DNA of 9,958 nt, from positions 1-9,958 of the forward strand of contig WFTN01000233.1 of NCBI GenBank assembly GCA_015485455.1, in the 5' to 3' direction. Under the pieces are notes generated by a model. That model did not search any database, was not told the origin of the DNA, and was given only the letters and a program-made list of their open reading frames with translations. Position numbers and translations under genes: made by a program. Origin of the DNA: Planctomycetota bacterium. Its GTDB lineage: Bacteria > Planctomycetota > GCA-002687715 > DRQF01. This document shows positions 5,909 through 9,958 of this stretch, piece after piece (position 1 is the stretch's first letter; every line of letters begins with the position of its first letter).

Positions 5909-6949
5909 ATGCGCGTCATCACCTTTTTGATTATTTCTGTCAGCCTTGGGCTGATTTTTCTCGCAGCCGTTCCCCAAATCGGGAATGGAGGTTTTGAGAT
6001 GGCCACCACGCCTCCCGCCGCCTCGGTTCCGGGCTGGTCCCAGGTGACAGCCCAAGATGCTCAAGTTTTAGGAGATGGCAGTACGGATGCCAGTATGCCC
6101 AAAGAAGGTTCGAGTTGGTTAACATTCTCAGGGGCTGGATCTACCAATGCCACCAAGCCCTCTGTGATGAATGGTTTCGGTAATCCACCTCAGAACGTCG
6201 TTTCTGTGGGGGAGAGTTTTACTTTGTCTGGCACTGTGACCAAGCTCGAAATTGATGCTGCTTTTCTGTCGAATGAGTCTCCCGGTAGCATTTGGGAGGA
6301 TTTCCTGAGCATCGATTTGAGCGATGGCGTTTCTAATCTGAATATCCTGTACTTAGACATCAACTCGCCCATGCCTCAAACGAGCCAACTCTTCAACCAG
6401 ACAATCACACAGACTGGTATGAAGACCACCGCCGTTAAACATCGCTCCATTGATATTCCAGCTTATTTCCCCCAGGCCACCGACCAAACAACTTTCACGC
6501 TGACCCTCTCTGTGGGCAATGCCGTTGATTCTTCTTTGCCTTCTCGGGCCTATTTCGATGGCGTTCGCTTCGTCACGGGTTCACCCATCCCAGCGGCGAT
6601 TCCAGCGGCTTCGATTCGCGTTGATGCTTTAGCGAACGGTGACTGGCGCTTTGTGGCTGATGCCCCTGCATGGCCCGGAGGCATCATTTACAACATCTTC
6701 TCCGGGAAAGTGACTCAGCCTGTGGGCAGTGGGCCTTTCGCAGGAATCTTCCCAGATGGGTCGACCTACTTCACCATGAATGCACCCCTGGGAATGCCCC
6801 CTTTTCATGTTGGGTTGGATGGCCAGGGGCACTATGAATTCGTGATTCCAGCATGGGCAGCCCCCAATATCACCGCTGATTGTTTCATGGCTGTCTTTTA
6901 CGCTGGTTACTTGGTGGAAATCTCGCCGGTTATTCGCCACACCTATTGA
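5909..6949 (+). CDS. Secreted protein of unknown function, beta-rich with a 'choice-of-anchor'-like domain
   Basis: A 346-residue protein. Residues 1 to about 22 form a signal peptide: one Arg, then a long hydrophobic run ending LAAVPQ. The mature part starts with GNGGFE (25-30), then PGW near 42 and EGSSWLTF near 66. This opening recurs in exported jelly-roll modules of Planctomycetes and PEP-CTERM type proteins. The stretch around 118-150 (NESPGSIWEDFLSIDLSDG) resembles the Asp/Glu-rich strand pairs of 'choice-of-anchor' domains. The last 110 residues form a second Gly/Pro/aromatic-rich beta domain. There is a single Cys and no lipobox, LPXTG or PEP-CTERM anchor, so it is probably released or non-covalently attached. 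AGGA eight bases before the ATG supports the start. It is flanked by rpmH (divergent) and a possible terminator, so it is likely a single-gene unit. Function is unknown; binding of polysaccharide is only a guess from the fold type. Confidence 0.75.
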   Translation: MRVITFLIISVSLGLIFLAAVPQIGNGGFEMATTPPAASVPGWSQVTAQDAQVLGDGSTDASMPKEGSSWLTFSGAGSTNATKPSVMNGFGNPPQNVVSVGESFTLSGTVTKLEIDAAFLSNESPGSIWEDFLSIDLSDGVSNLNILYLDINSPMPQTSQLFNQTITQTGMKTTAVKHRSIDIPAYFPQATDQTTFTLTLSVGNAVDSSLPSRAYFDGVRFVTGSPIPAAIPAASIRVDALANGDWRFVADAPAWPGGIIYNIFSGKVTQPVGSGPFAGIFPDGSTYFTMNAPLGMPPFHVGLDGQGHYEFVIPAWAAPNITADCFMAVFYAGYLVEISPVIRHTY

Positions 6950-6957
6950 CCAGCGGC

Positions 6958-6998
6958 GGGGACATCTTGCTAACTGGCAGGTTAGTTGTCCTCTTTCC
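6958..6998 (+). terminator. Compound hairpin after the secreted-protein gene
   Basis: The outer arms GGGGACA (6958-6964) and TGTCCTC (6987-6993) pair over 7 bp with one G-U, and inside them CTAAC (6970-6974) pairs with GTTAG (6981-6985). The structure starts 8 bases after the stop codon and is followed by TTTCC. The U-run is short, so termination is probable rather than certain. Confidence 0.5.
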
Positions 6999-7083
6999 AC
7001 CATGGGAATCGCCAAATGAGGGCCAAATTCACCGGAAATACCTGCTTTTTCTGTTACTTCGCCAATACGCCATCGTCTCAGTC

Positions 7084-7089
7084 TATGAT
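7084..7089 (+). promoter_or_regulatory. Possible -10 box of the sigma/anti-sigma operon
   Basis: TATGAT lies 33 bases before the sigma-factor ATG and differs from TATAAT at one position. No matching TTGACA-like -35 was found at the right distance, nor a convincing GGAAC/CGTC pair of the ECF type. Autoregulation by the sigma factor can therefore not be argued from the sequence. Confidence 0.2.
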
Positions 7090-7121
7090 GAGTCTGGAGC
7101 GATCAGAGTTTGGGGAAGTCC

Positions 7122-7685
7122 ATGTTTTCACGAAATCGGCGACTTGAGACGAAGAAAGCAGGCTCTTCTGTTTCTTCCCATCACATCGATGACCTCATTG
7201 AGCGCCATTCTCGGGAAATTCAGGTCTTTCTCTACAAGTTGTGCGGCAATCATCATGATGCTGAAGAATTGGCTCAGGATGTGTTTGTAAAGGCCTTTCG
7301 CAAGCTTCCGACTTTGCGGGAGAAAGGGGCGACCAGAAGTTGGCTTTACACCATAGCGGTCAATCATTTCAACGATTGGATCAAGCCTAAGAAACGTGCC
7401 ATCCTGCGGACCATTTTGGAGATTGAGGAACAGACTCTCCAAGCGGATGGGCAAGAGCCTCCCCAGCAGGCCGCCATGACCCACGAACTTTCAGAGTGGC
7501 TCAGGGATGCCACCATGAGGCTTCCTGAGCGCCAACGGACTGTACTCTTGCTTTTCGGTGCTACGGGCTTCGACTACCAGGAGATTGGCAAGACCCTGGA
7601 CATCAGTGTTGATGCGGTCAAAATGAGTCTCTTTCATGCCCGGGAGAAACTCAAGGAACAAGTAGATCGGTATCTAGGTAAATGA
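7122..7685 (+). CDS. ECF-family RNA polymerase sigma factor
   Basis: A 187-residue two-domain sigma factor that directs RNA polymerase to a specific set of promoters when released from its anti-sigma factor. Region 2 spans residues 20-90: HIDDLIERHSREIQVFL, the DAEELAQDVFVKAFR core-binding helix, and RSWLYTIAVNHFNDWIK that contacts the -10. A Gln/Pro linker follows, then region 4 at about 122-183 with LPERQRTVLLL, the FDYQEIGKTLDISVDAVKMSL helix-turn-helix and HAREKLKE. There is no region 1 or 3, and the length is typical of ECF factors. The ATG at 7122 is preferred because GGGGAAG stands just before it; an in-frame TTG at 7110 would add four residues. The stop codon overlaps the start of the anti-sigma gene (ATGA), which implies translational coupling and balanced production of the pair. 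The ECF subgroup cannot be assigned from sight. Confidence 0.95.
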   Translation: MFSRNRRLETKKAGSSVSSHHIDDLIERHSREIQVFLYKLCGNHHDAEELAQDVFVKAFRKLPTLREKGATRSWLYTIAVNHFNDWIKPKKRAILRTILEIEEQTLQADGQEPPQQAAMTHELSEWLRDATMRLPERQRTVLLLFGATGFDYQEIGKTLDISVDAVKMSLFHAREKLKEQVDRYLGK

Positions 7686-9310
7686 GCAACTGCCCGGAAA
7701 AAATAGAGCTCTACGGCTTTGTCGATGGTGAGCTTTCCCAGCTTCGCTGGCAGCTTGTCGACGATCATTTGCCTAACTGCCCTGTCTGCCGGGATGAAGT
7801 GCGTGCTATTGCAAGGCTAAATCGCCAGCTTCACCGAGGCGTACCAGTTGATCTTCCTGAAGACTTCGAGCGCTCCTTTCGTGATTCCTTGATGGCGCGC
7901 ACAGTGACGTCGGATGAAGTTCAAATTTTTAGGCGTGTTTTGAACGCTAGGAAGCTGGCTTATCTGGCAGCGGGTTTTCTCATGGCCGTTGTCGGCTGGA
8001 AGTTCATTCCCTCGACCTCCCCAAGCCAACAGGAAGAACATGCTGCCGAAAAGACCGCAGAGGTGAAGGGGCAGGAAGGGATTCAGCTTGCTCGTGCTTC
8101 TTTCTTGCGATTCTTGTCAGAGAGTTTAGCTGGAAAGCCTTCCGGTTCTCGAGTCAACGTGCCTCGGCTGAGAAGCGTTCAAAGACAATTTGATCGAGCT
8201 GGTCAAAATTTTGTTGTCTATGTAGGCTCTCGCCTTAAGACTGCCGATCTAGAAGAGACTGAAGTCCTCTACGGTTTTTTGGCTGCTACTCAAAGGAGCC
8301 AAGCCCGCTCGCTTTTGCGTCGTGAACTTCGTGAACTTCCATCCCAGTCACCCTTGCGCTTAAGGCTGTTAGGGACACTTGTTGAGTATCCTCGTGCTGA
8401 TACGGCCCGTCTGATTGGGCGCGAGGCACGGGATCACCTGAAGTTCTTAGATGCTGTGGGACTGTTAATGAAATTGCCTCAAGCCAGAACATGGAACGTT
8501 CTGGCATCCTTGTGTCGGCAGCAAATAGAGAATGACCCGAGCCAGGTGGTGGCGGTCTTGTCCCAGATCGGAGATCCCCGGGCAGAAGACATGTTGATGG
8601 ACCTTCATTTTCGAGGAGTGCAAAGCGATGGTCTTATGGCCCAGTTGGTGAGTCGCAAGAAAGTGATTGAGCGCTCTCGGGAACTAGTCATGTCTCGGAG
8701 CACATCCATTGACCGTAAGAAGCGGGCCATGCTCTTGTTGGGTGTCCAAGGCGACGAAGTGAACGCGGAGATCTTGACCACATTCATGGACGATCCAAAG
8801 CTGAGAGCGGATGCTTTTCAGGCTCTGGGCAAGATTGGGTCTGAATCTGCCATGCTCAAGTTGGTGCACAGGTTGCCCCAGAATCCTCAGTCTATGAATG
8901 GGCGCCATCAAGAAGAGCAAACTCTGATGGTGGAAGAGGCGATTCTCAGTTTTGACCCCCAAAGTGTTGATTTCTTTGCTCGCTTAGCCTCCGATGGGCC
9001 GAGCAACCACCGCAATCAATATATCCGAGCTCTTGGGATCATTGGGGGGGAAGAGGTCCTGAGCAGGCTCTATGTCTTGGCTGAGAACGTGCAGCTTCGA
9101 GAGGCTTGCGTTGCTGCTGTCGTCAGGATTGGGTCAGAAAATTCCGGGGAGTTTCTTGCCCGGATGGCTCGTGATCAGCGAAAGAAAATTCGGCTCTTGG
9201 CCAGGAAAGGGCTTCGGAAGCTGAAAAATAGGCAGAGTCCTTCATCTTGGGCCGGTTTTGCCATGTTCGATGAAGAGGCTTGCAGGAATCAACTTCGGAT
9301 GCTCTCATAG
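7682..9310 (+). CDS. Membrane anti-sigma factor: zinc-binding head, one transmembrane helix, HEAT-like repeat domain
   Basis: A 542-residue protein. The cytoplasmic N-terminus is a ZAS/zf-HC2 anti-sigma domain: C4, then LYGFVDGEL, then H29-x3-C33-x2-C36, the classic zinc ligands of RsrA-like proteins. One hydrophobic helix at about 92-109 (LAYLAAGFLMAVVGWKFI) would anchor it. The following 430 residues are mostly helical, with a signature xIGxxxAxxxL-like turn recurring near residues 295, 355, 384, 454 and 482. Spacings are about 30 or multiples of it, as expected for HEAT/armadillo-type repeats. With a cytoplasmic head and a single helix, this repeat region should lie outside the cytoplasm, where HEAT repeats would act as a protein-binding or sensing surface. 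Most ECF anti-sigma factors are much shorter, so the long outer region is unusual. The start overlaps the sigma stop. Topology and repeat assignment are inferences; the anti-sigma head is well supported. Confidence 0.88.
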   Translation: MSNCPEKIELYGFVDGELSQLRWQLVDDHLPNCPVCRDEVRAIARLNRQLHRGVPVDLPEDFERSFRDSLMARTVTSDEVQIFRRVLNARKLAYLAAGFLMAVVGWKFIPSTSPSQQEEHAAEKTAEVKGQEGIQLARASFLRFLSESLAGKPSGSRVNVPRLRSVQRQFDRAGQNFVVYVGSRLKTADLEETEVLYGFLAATQRSQARSLLRRELRELPSQSPLRLRLLGTLVEYPRADTARLIGREARDHLKFLDAVGLLMKLPQARTWNVLASLCRQQIENDPSQVVAVLSQIGDPRAEDMLMDLHFRGVQSDGLMAQLVSRKKVIERSRELVMSRSTSIDRKKRAMLLLGVQGDEVNAEILTTFMDDPKLRADAFQALGKIGSESAMLKLVHRLPQNPQSMNGRHQEEQTLMVEEAILSFDPQSVDFFARLASDGPSNHRNQYIRALGIIGGEEVLSRLYVLAENVQLREACVAAVVRIGSENSGEFLARMARDQRKKIRLLARKGLRKLKNRQSPSSWAGFAMFDEEACRNQLRMLS

Positions 9311-9336
9311 GCCAGTTGAAGTCAATGGAGTGATCG

Positions 9337-9958
9337 ATGAATCGTCTTGTTCTCACTGTAGCCATCTTGTTCTCTATCTTTTCTCAAACCACCCAGGCGC
9401 AGAACGCTCCTTTCGAACTGAAAATTTTCGATGTGGAGGGTTTTACCCGGGGGAACGACGACGCGGTGGTGGAGGCTTGGCAACTTCCCATTCGAGGGGC
9501 TTATCGGGCTCAGGAAGATGAACCCGCAGTCGCTGAGGGTGAGTCCGACAACGTGACGCGGGCGGATTTCTTGGTTCGCATGATCCGCGATGCTGTCGGG
9601 GCTGATTCCTGGGAAGAAAGTGGTACTTTCATGCGGCTCAATGAGTCCGGAACAAGATTGGTCGTGCGTCATCATGGTGATGTGGTCAAGAAGGTTCAGA
9701 GATTCATCACCTCCATCGCCTCTGCCCGTCGCCAGACATTTCAAGTCGAAGTCTTGGTACTGAAAGCAACAGCCGGATCCTTGGCAAGTTTGGCCGCCAA
9801 TCGTTTCGTCATTGATGGCAAGCGCTTCGCTGCCATTCGCGGCGGGAAGAACCAAGGGATCGAGGTGATATCAAGCGCAACTGCACAAGCCATCGATGGC
9901 CAGAGAGTACGCATTCGTGATCAAGATATTATTCACATTGTCGGAGCTCAGTCCCCTC
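9337..9958 (+). CDS. Exported protein with secretin-type N-domain, C-terminus beyond window
   Basis: An open frame of 207 codons runs from an ATG at 9337 off the window edge. GGAG six bases upstream is a good ribosome-binding site, and the gap to the anti-sigma gene is only 26 bases, so it is probably in the same operon. Residues 1-22 form a signal peptide (MNRLVLTVAILFSIFSQTTQA). Residues 75-145 follow the alpha-beta pattern of secretin N-domains: a DFLVRMIRDAV helix, SWEESG, RLVVRHHGDVVKKVQRFI, then FQVEVLVL. Very similar wording (SWEE, LVVR, then a helix and a VEV strand) is common in planctomycete GspD-like or secretin-related proteins. The segment near 179-192 (SSATAQAIDGQRVRI) resembles the 'NGQ' strand of the secretin family. 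Whether a pore-forming secretin domain follows cannot be seen. It might instead be a periplasmic protein with only N-type domains. Confidence 0.75.
   Translation, partial: MNRLVLTVAILFSIFSQTTQAQNAPFELKIFDVEGFTRGNDDAVVEAWQLPIRGAYRAQEDEPAVAEGESDNVTRADFLVRMIRDAVGADSWEESGTFMRLNESGTRLVVRHHGDVVKKVQRFITSIASARRQTFQVEVLVLKATAGSLASLAANRFVIDGKRFAAIRGGKNQGIEVISSATAQAIDGQRVRIRDQDIIHIVGAQSP

Noticed and set aside
9322..9855. A 177-codon open frame on the minus strand at the right end
   Set aside because: It lies opposite the plus-strand frame that starts at 9337 and runs off the edge. The plus frame has a signal peptide, a good ribosome-binding site and a recognisable domain, so the minus frame is a shadow.

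Overview
The window is a piece of a bacterial chromosome, with roughly balanced base composition by eye. It carries mostly intact, ordinary-looking genes. The gene set suggests Planctomycetota or a near relative: an ECF sigma factor coupled to an anti-sigma factor with a repeat-rich outer domain, a secretin-like N-domain protein, a secreted beta-rich protein of the 'choice-of-anchor' kind, a Rho with a long disordered N-terminus, and an L34 gene standing alone. No 16S rRNA or other decisive phylogenetic marker is present, so this placement is an inference.

Layout. Positions 1-82 (minus) may hold the 5' end of an unrecognised gene. It diverges from a guanidino-group hydrolase of the DDAH/arginine deiminase-like family (168-1121, plus). 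The translational GTPase BipA/TypA follows (1279-3066, plus). Next is an 805-bp stretch with no convincing gene but several inverted repeats. It precedes transcription terminator Rho (3872-5380, plus, GTG start). rho converges on a short gene for ribosomal protein L34 (rpmH, 5515-5649, minus). The two share a hairpin that is an excellent intrinsic terminator for rpmH, and rpmH has a clear sigma-70 type promoter at 5731-5758.

Right half. A secreted protein of unknown function (5909-6949, plus) is followed by a hairpin that may terminate it. Then comes a compact cassette: ECF sigma factor (7122-7685), a membrane anti-sigma factor with a zinc-binding head and a long HEAT-like repeat region (7682-9310, ATGA overlap with the sigma gene), and, 26 bases later, an exported protein with a secretin-type N-domain (9337 to the window edge).

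The left and middle genes serve core functions: ribosome assembly/stress translation, transcription termination and the ribosome. The right-hand cassette looks like an envelope-sensing module. The anti-sigma protein would hold the sigma factor at the membrane, its repeat region would sit outside the cytoplasm, and the secretin-like protein may be its partner or target. No CRISPR array, insertion sequence, rRNA or intact tRNA was seen.
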